A stretch of 49,379 nucleotides of DNA from Candidatus Mediterraneibacter vanvlietii (lineage in GTDB: Bacteria > Bacillota > Clostridia > Lachnospirales > Lachnospiraceae). The DNA lies in assembly GCA_019113645.1 (NCBI GenBank), contig DXGZ01000080.1:1-49379 (forward strand), given 5' to 3'. Below are positions 34,524 through 45,712 of the stretch, piece by piece. Within the stretch, counting starts at the first letter, position 1, and each line of letters opens with the position of its first letter. The notes beneath the pieces were generated by a model. The model saw only the letters and a program-made list of their open reading frames with translations, was not told the DNA's origin and did not search any database. Made by a program: the position numbers and the translations under genes.

Positions 34524-36029
34524 TTGAGTTCATTTAACTCAGATGAGATTATCTCTATCCTCCGTGAGGAGATAGAGAATTTTGATATGATGAGCAGGGA
34601 CAGTGAAGTCGGAACTGTCGTTGCTGTCGGCGATGGAATCGCCACTATCTACGGGATCGACCACGCGATGTACGGAGAGATCGTCACATTCGAGACCGGG
34701 CTCAAAGGTATGGTTCAGGACATCCGGAAAGACGAAGTAGGCTGTATCCTCTTCGGAAGTGACGGTGAGATCCGTGAGGGAACAAAAGTCAGCCGTACAG
34801 GCAAACGCGCAGGAATTCCGGCAGGTGAAGGATTTATCGGAAGAGTTGTCAACGCGCTCGGGGAGCCGATTGACGGCAGAGGAGAGATCAAGTCGGATGA
34901 TTACCGTCCGATCGAGACGGAAGCTCCGGGAATCATTGACAGAAAATCAGTCAGTGTCCCGATGGAGACGGGTATCCTTTCCATTGACGCCATGTTCCCT
35001 ATCGGACGCGGGCAGCGTGAGCTGATCATCGGCGACCGTCAGACCGGAAAGACATCGATTGCCATGGATACGATCCTGAACCAGAAAGGAAAGGACGTGA
35101 TCTGCATCTACGTGGCCATCGGACAGAAAGCATCCACGGTTGCGCAGGTGGTAAACACTCTGAAGACGCACGGAGCGATGGATTACACGATTGTAGTGTC
35201 ATCAACGGCCAGCGACTGCGCGCCGCTTCAGTATATCGCTCCTTACGCGGGAACCGCGATCGGAGAATACTTCATGTATCAGGGAAGAGACGTGCTGATT
35301 GTCTATGATGATCTGTCTAAACATGCGGTTGCATACCGTGCCCTCTCCCTTCTGCTGGGACGATCTCCGGGACGTGAGGCGTATCCGGGAGACGTATTCT
35401 ATCTGCATTCAAGACTGCTGGAGCGCTCCAGCCGTTTGAGTGACGAGAAGGGCGGCGGATCCATGACCGCGCTGCCGATTATCGAGACCCAGGCGGGAGA
35501 TGTGTCGGCTTATATTCCGACCAATGTGATCTCGATTACAGACGGACAGATCTTCCTTGAGAGCGGACTGTTTGCATCAGGAATGAGACCGGCGGTCAAT
35601 GTTGGACTTTCCGTATCCCGAGTGGGAGGCGCGGCGCAGACGAAAGCGATGAAGAAGGCGTCGGGAAGTATTCGTATTGATCTTGCCCAGTACCGCGAGA
35701 TGGAAGTGTTCACACAGTTCAGCTCAGATCTGGATCCGGCTACGAAGGAGCAGCTTGAGTACGGCAGCGGTTTGATGGAACTGCTGAAACAGCCGCTGTA
35801 CCATCCGCTGTCACTTCATGAGAAAGTGATTACGCTCTGTGCAGCAACGCACAAGGTGCTTCTCGGAGTTGAGAAAAAGGAGATCAAGAAATTCCAGGCG
35901 GATATGCTGACATATTTTGACGCAGCGCATCCGGAGATCGGGCGTGAGATCGAGGAGACAAAAGTTCTCAGCGATGAACTGATCGAAAAGATTGTGGAAA
36001 CAGCAAAGGAATTCAAGAAGAGCAGGTGA
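34524..36029 (+). CDS. atpA: F1Fo ATP synthase subunit alpha
   Basis: Alpha is the non-catalytic nucleotide-binding subunit of F1. The 501-aa product has the Walker A motif GDRQTGKT near residue 170 and the family stretch [15 protein letters not shown] near 365. The perfect site GGAGGTG overlaps the atpH stop, and the codon six bases after it is TTG (34524). The earlier GTG at 34515 is part of the ribosome site and cannot easily serve as the start. atpA therefore seems to begin with TTG. Confidence 0.95.
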   Translation: MSSFNSDEIISILREEIENFDMMSRDSEVGTVVAVGDGIATIYGIDHAMYGEIVTFETGLKGMVQDIRKDEVGCILFGSDGEIREGTKVSRTGKRAGIPAGEGFIGRVVNALGEPIDGRGEIKSDDYRPIETEAPGIIDRKSVSVPMETGILSIDAMFPIGRGQRELIIGDRQTGKTSIAMDTILNQKGKDVICIYVAIGQKASTVAQVVNTLKTHGAMDYTIVVSSTASDCAPLQYIAPYAGTAIGEYFMYQGRDVLIVYDDLSKHAVAYRALSLLLGRSPGREAYPGDVFYLHSRLLERSSRLSDEKGGGSMTALPIIETQAGDVSAYIPTNVISITDGQIFLESGLFASGMRPAVNVGLSVSRVGGAAQTKAMKKASGSIRIDLAQYREMEVFTQFSSDLDPATKEQLEYGSGLMELLKQPLYHPLSLHEKVITLCAATHKVLLGVEKKEIKKFQADMLTYFDAAHPEIGREIEETKVLSDELIEKIVETAKEFKKSR

Positions 36030-36033
36030 GAAT

Positions 36034-38342
<2,309 letters not shown>

Positions 38343-38344
38343 AG

Positions 38345-38761
38345 ATGGATACGTTTGGTCTGAAAATAATTGCGAGCGATAAGGTCTTTTATGAGGGGCG
38401 CTGCAGGAAGATGGTCATTCCCGCGCCTGACGGAGAGAAGGGAATTCTGCCGAATCATGAGAATATGGTCATCGCGATTGCGGTCGGGATTGCCCGCCTT
38501 GAACTGGAAGAAGGGCACTGGGCGGAAGTTGCGGTCGGGACAGGATTTGCGGAGATCGTGAACAACCGTGTGACCCTGCTGGTGGATACTGCCGAGCGGC
38601 CGGAGGATATCGATATCCGTCATGCCGAGGAACAGCGGGAGAGAGCGGAAGAGAAGATGAGACAGAAACAGAGCATACAGGAGTATTATCATACACAGGC
38701 CTCCCTGGCGAGAGCCATGAACAGGCTGAAGCTTGCGCAGAACAGGAAATGGAACCTGTAA
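38345..38761 (+). CDS. atpC: F1Fo ATP synthase subunit epsilon
   Basis: Epsilon couples the rotor to the c-ring and can inhibit ATP hydrolysis. The 138-aa product has the N-terminal beta-sandwich with PAPDGEKGILPNHENMV and a C-terminal two-helix arm (about residues 88-135). It begins two bases after the atpD stop. It is the last gene of the operon. Confidence 0.92.
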   Translation: MDTFGLKIIASDKVFYEGRCRKMVIPAPDGEKGILPNHENMVIAIAVGIARLELEEGHWAEVAVGTGFAEIVNNRVTLLVDTAERPEDIDIRHAEEQRERAEEKMRQKQSIQEYYHTQASLARAMNRLKLAQNRKWNL

Positions 38762-38851
38762 CTGAACTGGTGAGATGGCTGATACCAGTTCGGTATGCGC
38801 AGTCCCAGGGCTGAACTGATACTAAGATTTTGCTAAAAAGAGATACGTTTA

Positions 38852-38880
38852 TTGACACTGTACGGACTGAATGTTATATT
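38852..38880 (+). promoter_or_regulatory. Promoter upstream of the Pit transporter
   Basis: TTGACA and TATATT are spaced by 17 bases. Transcription would begin near 38887, just before a terminator-like hairpin and about 180 bases before the Pit start codon. Confidence 0.75.
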
Positions 38881-38906
38881 TATGTAAAATGCAGGTAAAT
38901 TTATAG

Positions 38907-38996
38907 ACGGTAGGAGGAAAACAAACGTTATATCAGATGCATATTCTGCTGACTGAACGCAGAGAATGTTTTTTGTTTTCTTCCCGCCGTTTTTTT
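38907..38996 (+). terminator. Terminator or attenuator in the Pit leader
   Basis: Bases 38907-38925 pair with 38972-38990 in a 19-bp helix with one mismatch and two G-U pairs; further pairs extend it inward. It is followed directly by seven T. The 5' arm contains GGAGG. It lies downstream of the Pit promoter, so it either attenuates Pit transcription or ends the atp operon transcript, or both. Confidence 0.7.
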
Positions 38997-39066
38997 GTGC
39001 GAAAATCCGGGGCATCAGAAGACACAGTCGTCTGTAGTGCGAAGGTGACGCGCGAAGGGAGGATTT

Positions 39067-40119
39067 ATGGACGTATCATTTTCAGCTTTTTGTCAGGAGG
39101 TTTTTTCAAATCCTGTCCTGATGATCACGGTAGCTCTGACGCTTGGCGTTATATTTGTCAACGGATGGACAGACGCACCGAACGCAATTGCGACCTGTAT
39201 CGCGACAAGGTGCCTGAAGGTCCGCACAGCCATCATGCTGAGCGCTGTATTTAATTTCCTCGGGGTTCTTGTCATGACGCACATTAACAGTGCGGTTGCC
39301 TCGACGATCAGCAACATGGTGGATTTCGGCGGTGAGACTGAGGAAGCTCTGATTGCATTGTGCGCAGCTCTGTTTTCCATTGTTGTCTACAGTGTGGCGG
39401 CGTCTGTGTTCGGAATTCCGACCAGCGAGAGCCACAGCCTGATCGCCGGACTGTCCGGCGCTGCGATTGCCATTCATAACGGCATCAGCGGAATTAACTT
39501 TAACGAGTGGGTAAAGGTCCTCTACGGACTTGTCTTAAGCCTTGCGCTCGGATTCTTCATGGGCTGGGTAATCTGCAAGGCGATCACGATAATCTGCGCG
39601 GGCATGGACCGTCATAAGACAAATGGATTTTTCAAGTCGGCTCAGATTTTCGGAGCCGCGTTCATGAGTTTTATGCACGGCGCTCAGGACGGCCAGAAAT
39701 TCATCGGCGTTCTCTTCCTTGGAATCGCATTCTGCAACGGACAGAGCAGCGTGCAGGGAATGATTATCCCCGTGTGGCTGATGCTTCTCTGCAGTGTTGT
39801 TATGGGTGTGGGGACCAGCGTCGGCGGAGAGAAGATCATCAAATCCGTTGGAATGGATATGGTGAAACTGGAGAAATTCCAGGGGTTCTCAGCAGATCTT
39901 GCAGGAGCTGTCTGCCTCCTGCTCTCCAGTGTGTTCGGTATTCCGGTATCTACGACACATACGAAGACAAGCGCCATCATGGGCGTGGGAGCGGTCAAGA
40001 GGCTGTCCGCGATTAACTTCGGTGTTGTGAAGGATATGATGCTTACATGGATATTTACATTCCCGGGATGCGGTCTGATCAGTTTTGTTGTGGCAAAAAT
40101 ATTTATCGCGATTTTTTAG
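39067..40119 (+). CDS. pit: Pit-family inorganic phosphate transporter
   Basis: This is a low-affinity, ion-coupled phosphate permease of the PiT family. The 350-aa product has about ten membrane helices and the two inverted family signatures, NGWTDAPNAIATCIATR near residue 28 and PVSTTHTKTSAIMGVGAVKR near 296. GGGAGG precedes the ATG. A DUF47 protein starts 12 bases after its stop, the standard partner arrangement. The leader carries the hairpin described separately. Following the ATP synthase operon directly, it would supply phosphate for ATP synthesis, but that link is only by position. Confidence 0.93.
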   Translation: MDVSFSAFCQEVFSNPVLMITVALTLGVIFVNGWTDAPNAIATCIATRCLKVRTAIMLSAVFNFLGVLVMTHINSAVASTISNMVDFGGETEEALIALCAALFSIVVYSVAASVFGIPTSESHSLIAGLSGAAIAIHNGISGINFNEWVKVLYGLVLSLALGFFMGWVICKAITIICAGMDRHKTNGFFKSAQIFGAAFMSFMHGAQDGQKFIGVLFLGIAFCNGQSSVQGMIIPVWLMLLCSVVMGVGTSVGGEKIIKSVGMDMVKLEKFQGFSADLAGAVCLLLSSVFGIPVSTTHTKTSAIMGVGAVKRLSAINFGVVKDMMLTWIFTFPGCGLISFVVAKIFIAIF

Positions 40120-40131
40120 GAGGATAAAGAA

Positions 40132-40755
40132 ATGGCAAAGAAACAGGATTCATTTTATTTCGACAATTTCGTATCATGTGCTGAGGAGAGCTGCCGGGCA
40201 GCCAAGATGCTCAAAGAGACGCTGGGAGACTTCAGGGAAGAACTGCTGGAAGAACGTCTGGAGCAGATGCATGAGATTGAGCACAGCGGAGATGCGAAGA
40301 AACATGAGATGCTTGACAGACTGTCAAAAGAATTTATTCCGCCGATTGAGCGGGAGGATATCGTTGCCCTCAGCCAGAATATTGACAATGTAACAGACAA
40401 GGTAGAGGACGTCATGCTCCGCGTCTACATGAACAATGTCCATGAGATTGAGCCGGACGCGCTTGCCATGGCCGACGTTGTGATCCGGTGCTGCGATGCG
40501 GTAAGAGAACTGCTCGTAGAGTTCAGAGAGTTCAAGAAATCAAAGAAGATCAAGGATCTGGTTATCCGCATCAATGATTTTGAGGAAGAGGCGGACAAGC
40601 TGTTTATGAACAGTATGCGCAAACTCTATGCGGCATCCGAAGATCCGATCCGCATCATCGCGTGGAGAGATATCTATATTTATCTTGAGAGATGCGCGGA
40701 TGCCTGCGAGCACGTGGCGGACGTTGTCGAAAGCGTGATCATGAAGAATTCCTGA
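40132..40755 (+). CDS. DUF47 (PhoU-like) partner of the Pit transporter
   Basis: The 207-aa all-helical product belongs to the DUF47/TIGR00153 family, which resembles PhoU and accompanies Pit transporters as a likely regulator. Family features include SFYFDNFVSCAEES at the start, the E-H-x-x-D-x-x-K-H block as EIEHSGDAKKHEM, and the C-terminal YLERCADACEHVADV with metal-binding Glu/Asp positions. AGGAGG lies upstream of the ATG. A terminator follows. Confidence 0.9.
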   Translation: MAKKQDSFYFDNFVSCAEESCRAAKMLKETLGDFREELLEERLEQMHEIEHSGDAKKHEMLDRLSKEFIPPIEREDIVALSQNIDNVTDKVEDVMLRVYMNNVHEIEPDALAMADVVIRCCDAVRELLVEFREFKKSKKIKDLVIRINDFEEEADKLFMNSMRKLYAASEDPIRIIAWRDIYIYLERCADACEHVADVVESVIMKNS

Positions 40756-40815
40756 TGCCTGGGAGAAACTGTTCCGCCGCGTCAGGCGATATAAGGGGAA
40801 TATTTTTATCTTGAA

Positions 40816-40852
40816 GCAGATCTGTGCAGTGCGCAGATCTGCATTTTATCTT
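40816..40852 (+). terminator. Rho-independent terminator of pit-DUF47
   Basis: GCAGATCTG (40816-40824) and CAGATCTGC (40834-40842) form a perfect 9-bp stem followed by ATTTTATCTT. Confidence 0.8.
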
Positions 40853-40907
40853 GCATTTTAGAGAAGCGTATACTACAATAAAAATGCCCTTTTGATTGCA
40901 GAAACTA

Positions 40908-40935
40908 TTGTAAACGGAAATATTTCGTATATGAT
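40908..40935 (+). promoter_or_regulatory. Possible promoter of the GGDEF-EAL gene
   Basis: TTGTAA and TATGAT are spaced by 16 bases, about 40 bases upstream of the start codon. Confidence 0.45.
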
Positions 40936-40975
40936 TGTATAGATGAAAAATGGATAAAACAGGGGAGAGAAAGAA

Positions 40976-42595
40976 ATGAGTGACAGTTATAAACCTCGTT
41001 CACTGGCGGAAATCATGAACGACCTGTTAAGCACAGTACGTGATTATTATGATGCGGAATATGCATACTATATTGAGAAAGAGCAGGGAGACATCGAGAC
41101 CATTTACGAGTGGTGCGCTGAAAATATTGAGTGGCAGCGGGATCGTCTCAAACTGCTTTCTCAGGAACAGCAGCCAAAGTGGATGAAAGAGGAGATTACG
41201 GATACGACGGCGGACAGCTACAGTGTGTTCCGCCAGATCAGCGAAGATACAACGGCGATACTGGCTGTTGTCGGTGTGCACCGGGGCGGCTGTACGCTTG
41301 ATCTGATGCGCGCTCTTCTCCCGTATATCCCGCAGGCAATCGCCCTGCATAAGATGCAGAAACAGCAGGAATATCTGAGCTATCATGATGACCTGACAGG
41401 ACTTCTGAACAGGAACAGCCTCGTGGATTATCTGGACAATGTAAGAGAGCGCAGTCTGAAGTCTCTGGGCGCGCTGTCGATTGACATCAACGGCCTGAAG
41501 AATTTCAATAAAGAATTCGGCAGGGAGTACGGGGATGAGGTTGTGATCCGGGTCGGAGAGGTCCTGGAAGAGTATTTCCGCAGCGGTGAGGTGTACCGGG
41601 TAACAGGAGATGAGTATCTTGTGCTTGTTGAGAATACTTCTTATGAGGATTTCACAAAGCAGATTTACGCGGCACATACCAAGCTTGACAATATCAGTCT
41701 CGGACTTGTTTCCATGGGGTATGCATGGGAGAAGGTTGACATCGATGTGGACAAGCTGGTGAATCACGCCGAGGTCATGATGCTTGACGAGAAGAAGAAG
41801 TATTACAAGAATCTCAAAAAAGGCCATCATGAGCCGATTATCAAGAAGGATCTTCTGGAAGACCTTGAACAGAGAAATTTTATCGTCTGTCTTGTGCCAA
41901 AGGTGGATGTGAGCACGGAATCCGTGGCAGGCGCGGAGGCTGTTGTGCGTTACCACCACAAGGATCTCGGAATTGTGAATCCGGGGAAATATATCAATCT
42001 GCTGGAAGAGACGAAACTGTCTCATTACCTTGACTTATATGTGTTTGAGGAAGTGTGTAAGACGCTGCATAAATGGGAAGTGGAAGGGATTCCGCTGATT
42101 CCGGTTTCCGTGAATTTCGCGGGAGCGACTCTTCGGCAGGAGAGCATCGCGGATAAGATGCTTCACCTGATCGAAAAGTATCATGTGAGATGCGAGTACC
42201 TTGAAGTAGAGGTGTCCGAGTCGAGCAATGACATGAACCAGGAGATGCTGGCGGAGACAAGCAGCAAGATCAGGAAGGGGAATGTCCGGGTGATACTGGA
42301 TCATTTCGGCGCAAAAGATTCCAGCTTCTCAATCCTTTCTCTGATGGAATTCGACGGACTGAAGCTTGACAAGAGCCTGATCACGAATATTGTCGGAAAT
42401 GCCCGGAGCCGTATTGTGGCGCAGGCTGTGATCGACATATGCAGACAGCTGGGCGCATCCGTTCAGGCGGCGGGCGTGGAGACACAGGATCAGCTGAATG
42501 TACTGAAAGAACTCGGCTGCGATTACGCGCAGGGAACACTTTTTAACAAACCGATTACTATAGAAACTTTTGAAGTGCGGTATCTGAAAGGGTAA
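40976..42595 (+). CDS. Degenerate GGDEF-EAL protein with GAF-like N-terminus
   Basis: The 539-aa product has the layout of a cyclic-di-GMP signalling protein: an N-terminal sensor-like region (1-130), a GGDEF-like domain (about 135-285) and an EAL-like domain (about 290-535). The GGDEF signature is TGDEY (210-214). The EAL signature is EAV, and the metal-binding DDFG loop is DHFG. VSVNFAG, the Glu in EYLEVEVSES, LKLDKSLI and AAGVET are kept. With these losses, phosphodiesterase activity is doubtful and cyclase activity uncertain; it may bind nucleotide or act as a scaffold. No membrane segment is present. The next gene begins two bases after its stop. Confidence 0.82.
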   Translation: MSDSYKPRSLAEIMNDLLSTVRDYYDAEYAYYIEKEQGDIETIYEWCAENIEWQRDRLKLLSQEQQPKWMKEEITDTTADSYSVFRQISEDTTAILAVVGVHRGGCTLDLMRALLPYIPQAIALHKMQKQQEYLSYHDDLTGLLNRNSLVDYLDNVRERSLKSLGALSIDINGLKNFNKEFGREYGDEVVIRVGEVLEEYFRSGEVYRVTGDEYLVLVENTSYEDFTKQIYAAHTKLDNISLGLVSMGYAWEKVDIDVDKLVNHAEVMMLDEKKKYYKNLKKGHHEPIIKKDLLEDLEQRNFIVCLVPKVDVSTESVAGAEAVVRYHHKDLGIVNPGKYINLLEETKLSHYLDLYVFEEVCKTLHKWEVEGIPLIPVSVNFAGATLRQESIADKMLHLIEKYHVRCEYLEVEVSESSNDMNQEMLAETSSKIRKGNVRVILDHFGAKDSSFSILSLMEFDGLKLDKSLITNIVGNARSRIVAQAVIDICRQLGASVQAAGVETQDQLNVLKELGCDYAQGTLFNKPITIETFEVRYLKG

Positions 42596-42597
42596 AA

Positions 42598-43224
42598 ATG
42601 GTAAAAGTCTGGGTTGCGGATGTGTCGCCGCTGTGTGAGAGCGGCTGTTATGAGGCTTATTACAGTGCACTGCCGGACTTCCGGAAGAAGAAGGCGGATG
42701 CCCTGCGGTCAGTGGAAATGCGGGCGCAGAGTGCGGGTGTATGGAGCCTGTGGGAAAAGATACGGAAGGAGTATGGCATTGCAGATGACGCCCCGCGTAA
42801 TTTTTCCCATTCCGGACAATATGTCATGTGCGCTGTTGAGACCGCAGGGAAAAATGCGGCTGTAGGATGTGATCTGGAGAAGAAGGGGGAGCTGAAACTC
42901 AGGCTGGCGAAACGTTTTTTCTGTCCGGAAGAGTACGAAATGATCCTGGATCAGGACTCTGAAGAGAAGAGGACAGACATGTTTTACCGCTACTGGGTGC
43001 TCAAGGAAAGCTTTATGAAGGCTACAGGAAAAGGGATGGCACTGCCGGTCAATTCCTTCTGTATCCGTCTGGGGGAACCGCCGGTGCTTGTGAGACAGCC
43101 GGCAGAGTTTACGGAAGATTATTATTACATGGAGTATGAATGGATGGGGATACCGTATAAGATGGCGGTCTGCAGTACAGATGCCAGGATCGATACGGCA
43201 CTCCATACGGAGTTGAAATTATGA
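42598..43224 (+). CDS. 4'-phosphopantetheinyl transferase, Sfp type
   Basis: This enzyme transfers phosphopantetheine from CoA to a carrier-protein serine. The 208-aa product has RNFSHSGQYV near residue 70, the metal site GCDLE (D92, E94) and WVLKESFMKATGKG (W133, K136, E137), matching the Sfp/AcpT family. No polyketide, peptide-synthetase or carrier-protein gene is adjacent, so it may serve fatty-acid ACP or a distant cluster. It sits between the GGDEF-EAL gene (2-base gap) and the VanY gene (4-base overlap). Confidence 0.9.
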   Translation: MVKVWVADVSPLCESGCYEAYYSALPDFRKKKADALRSVEMRAQSAGVWSLWEKIRKEYGIADDAPRNFSHSGQYVMCAVETAGKNAAVGCDLEKKGELKLRLAKRFFCPEEYEMILDQDSEEKRTDMFYRYWVLKESFMKATGKGMALPVNSFCIRLGEPPVLVRQPAEFTEDYYYMEYEWMGIPYKMAVCSTDARIDTALHTELKL

Positions 43225-44018
43225 GCAGAATACGAACCAAATCAAGGCTGAAGCGGATGTTCATTATGGGACTGGTGCTCGGCGCAGCGGCGGGAATCCT
43301 GTTTACGGTCCTGATCGCGAACGGGATTATTTCGGATAAAGAGGCAAAATATATCTCTGAGAATGCAGATCTGACAGAGGAAAACAAGACATTAAAGCAG
43401 CAGGTGAACAAACAGAATGCTGTGGAAAACAGTGCGGAGCTTCTTGCAAGCGATGCTGAGAACTGGGCGCTGGCACTTGTCAATGAAGAACATCCGCTGG
43501 ACACTTCCTATGAGCCGGCGCAGCTGACAGAAGTGGAGTCAGAACGCTCGGTTGATTCCAGAATAGTGGATGCCTTAAATCAGATGCTTGATGACGCGCA
43601 GGCAGAAGGATTAAGCATGTATGTGGCGTCTGCCTACCGTTCCTATGATGATCAGCGGACCGTGTTCAACGCAACGATGCAGGACTGGATCAATCAGGGA
43701 TACACACCTTTGAACGCGTATGATGAGACGAAGAAATCCGTGGCAGTCCCGGGGACTAGCGAACATGCGACCGGGCTGTGTGTTGATATTATTGCATCGT
43801 ATTACCAGGAACTGGATGATGCGCAGGGAGACACGGCGGAACAGCAGTGGCTGATGGAACACTGCTGGGAGTATGGATTCATTCTCCGTTATCCGGAGGA
43901 TAAAGCGGACATTACCGGAATCATATACGAGCCGTGGCATTACCGGTATGTAGGGGCGGAAGCAGCTAAGGAGATACATGAGCAGGATCTCACACTGGAG
44001 GAGTACCTGGCTCAGTGA
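43221..44018 (+). CDS. VanY-like D-alanyl-D-alanine carboxypeptidase (M15B), membrane anchored
   Basis: This 265-aa zinc peptidase trims the terminal D-Ala of peptidoglycan stem peptides. Residues about 12-34 are a membrane anchor, 40-70 a short coiled coil, and 105-255 the M15 domain. Zinc ligands H182 and D189 (GTSEHATGLCVDI) and H240 with catalytic E237 (YEPWHYRYV) are all present. VanY members outside vancomycin clusters usually do wall maintenance; no van genes are here. The start overlaps the transferase stop by four bases. Confidence 0.9.
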   Translation: MSRIRTKSRLKRMFIMGLVLGAAAGILFTVLIANGIISDKEAKYISENADLTEENKTLKQQVNKQNAVENSAELLASDAENWALALVNEEHPLDTSYEPAQLTEVESERSVDSRIVDALNQMLDDAQAEGLSMYVASAYRSYDDQRTVFNATMQDWINQGYTPLNAYDETKKSVAVPGTSEHATGLCVDIIASYYQELDDAQGDTAEQQWLMEHCWEYGFILRYPEDKADITGIIYEPWHYRYVGAEAAKEIHEQDLTLEEYLAQ

Positions 44019-44136
44019 TATCTTTTCTCTTTGCGGAGCAGCACGGCGCGTTTTTACAAGCGCAGCCGGATGCGTTGCTTTTTGGCGGAGAGAGGGGAGA
44101 AGAAGGGTATAAATAAGATACATAAGGAGGAAAACC

Positions 44137-45543
44137 ATGGAAGATTTAACATTCGGGGAACAGGTCAAGATCATCCTTGGGAGAAGAGGGATGACAATCA
44201 AGCAGCTCGCAGAGCTGATCGAAGTAAAAACAGGTAAGAAGATGTCCAGGCAGAATCTGACGCAGCGCCTGGGAAGAGATAATTTCCAGGAGCAGGATAT
44301 GCGTATGATTGCTGAAATCCTGGAATGCCCGTTCCGACTGAGTATTCTGTCCGGCGAGGTACAGCATCCGACGAAGGAAACCGTGCCGGCTGAACCTGCG
44401 GAAGAAAATGTTCAGATGCAGCAGGAACCGGAAGATGAAGATAGAATTGCGGCAGCGGAAGCATCAGAGAGTGTGTACCAGACCGCAGTAACGGAAGAAG
44501 AGACAGAGTCTGCAGAGCAGGCTGCGGAAGCGGAAGAGACAGCTGCAGTGACAGCAGTGGAAGAGGCTGCGGAGCAGATAGCAGCAGTGACAGAAGAGAG
44601 TGCGGCAGCTCAGAGTGTGTCAGTAGAAGAGACAGACGCAGTGGTTCAGGCAGAAGCGCCGGCAGCGGCTGAAGCAGAATACAGCGCAGACAGTGAGAGC
44701 AAAGAAGCCGGAGCTGCGGCCGCAGATCTGGGACCGGATGAGAGAGACATGACAATCGGCGAGCTTTATGATATCCACCAGGAACTGACGGAACTGGAGG
44801 AGAATGCAAAAGCCGGTGAATCTGTAGAAGAGATCAAGAAAGAACTGGAGAAGCCGAAGAGAGACTGGTTTAGAACCGGCGGACTGTTCCTGCGCGGCAG
44901 AAGACAGCGCGAGGAGCAGAAGAGAGAGGAAGAACAGAGAAAGGCTGAAGAGCAAAGACTGGCTGAGGAGCGGCAGAAAGCCGAGGAACAGAGACGTCTT
45001 GAGGCTGAGCGTGAAGCGGAAGCTCTGAGAGCGGCTGAGGAGGAGATGGAAGCCCAGGCGCAGGTTGAAGCGGAGCCGGGGACGGATGCTCAGGCACAGT
45101 ATGAAGCAGAGGCGGAGATGGCGTCTGATGCACAGTACGAGACAGAGGCAGATTTGGAAGCTCAGGCACAGTACGAAGCAGAGGCGCAGGCGGAAGCCGC
45201 ATATATGCAGGGTGAGGATCAGGACGAAGTCCGTGAAGAGTACATGGAAACAGAATCTGCGCAGTCCGCGTACTCGGGAAGTGAGAAAGATGATTTCGAA
45301 CCGGTGATTGCCCACAATGATGCGGAGGAAGATACAGCGGTTGGCGATGTGAACCCGTATACCGGAAGGGAATACCAGTCCAACAGTGTGCGGATGCATC
45401 CGTCAAGAATCGGTTATGTACAGGTGTATGACCGGACGATCCATAAATGGACTGATATGACAGAGTGGGCGTTCCTTGGTCTTCAGGAGAGGAAGAAAGC
45501 GCTTCTTGGAAAAGCCTATGAACCGCCGATCTATCTGGATTAA
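44137..45543 (+). CDS. HTH protein with long Glu/Ala-rich region and conserved C-terminal domain
   Basis: I do not recognise a family for this 468-aa protein. Residues 3-70 form a helix-turn-helix-like domain (GEQVKIILGRRGMTIKQLAE, with MSRQNLTQRL as the recognition part). Residues about 75-400 are highly acidic and Ala/Glu/Gln-rich, with a charged coiled-coil stretch (about 255-305) and degenerate repeats around QAQYEAEAE (about 310-355). The last 65 residues look like a folded domain (NPYTGREYQSN, IGYVQVYDRTIHKW, WAFLGLQERKKALLGKAYEP). A well-placed AAGGAGG precedes the ATG. The layout suggests a DNA-binding head and a tail domain joined by a flexible linker. Two hairpins follow the gene. 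Confidence 0.7.
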   Translation: MEDLTFGEQVKIILGRRGMTIKQLAELIEVKTGKKMSRQNLTQRLGRDNFQEQDMRMIAEILECPFRLSILSGEVQHPTKETVPAEPAEENVQMQQEPEDEDRIAAAEASESVYQTAVTEEETESAEQAAEAEETAAVTAVEEAAEQIAAVTEESAAAQSVSVEETDAVVQAEAPAAAEAEYSADSESKEAGAAAADLGPDERDMTIGELYDIHQELTELEENAKAGESVEEIKKELEKPKRDWFRTGGLFLRGRRQREEQKREEEQRKAEEQRLAEERQKAEEQRRLEAEREAEALRAAEEEMEAQAQVEAEPGTDAQAQYEAEAEMASDAQYETEADLEAQAQYEAEAQAEAAYMQGEDQDEVREEYMETESAQSAYSGSEKDDFEPVIAHNDAEEDTAVGDVNPYTGREYQSNSVRMHPSRIGYVQVYDRTIHKWTDMTEWAFLGLQERKKALLGKAYEPPIYLD

Positions 45544-45573
45544 TCATGGCCAGGGCAGCAATTCTGCCATGAT
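45543..45573 (+). other. Hairpin at the stop of the HTH/Glu-Ala-rich gene
   Basis: ATCATGGC (45543-45550) pairs with GCCATGAT (45566-45573); an alternative inner stem GGCAG/CTGCC is also possible. No T-run follows. Confidence 0.45.
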
Positions 45574-45621
45574 ATATGAACCGGTAATAAAACAGAAAGG
45601 CTTATAAGAAAAGATACCATG

Positions 45622-45652
45622 CCCCGCAGCGTCTGTCTGCGGGGTAATTCTT
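45622..45652 (+). terminator. Probable terminator before the dGTPase gene
   Basis: CCCCGCAG and CTGCGGGG form a perfect 8-bp stem with a 7-base loop, followed by TAATTCTT. It is about 80 bases past the upstream stop codon. Confidence 0.65.
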
Positions 45653-45712
45653 AAGATTAAGACAGTAAGCGCCATGGTGAGAACTGAATTGCCGCGGCAG
45701 TGATAAAGTACG

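Noticed and set aside
41027-42025. 332-codon open frame on the minus strand inside the GGDEF-EAL gene
   Set aside because: It is fully antisense to a recognisable protein, with no ribosome site and no family resemblance.
43221-44018. Part of a vancomycin-resistance cluster
   Set aside because: The VanY-like peptidase is alone; no vanH, ligase, vanX or two-component genes are present.
44198-45399. Several long minus-strand frames opposite the Glu/Ala-rich gene
   Set aside because: They arise because the GAA/GCA-rich coding strand yields few stops on the complement. The Leu/Ser-rich products have no ribosome site.
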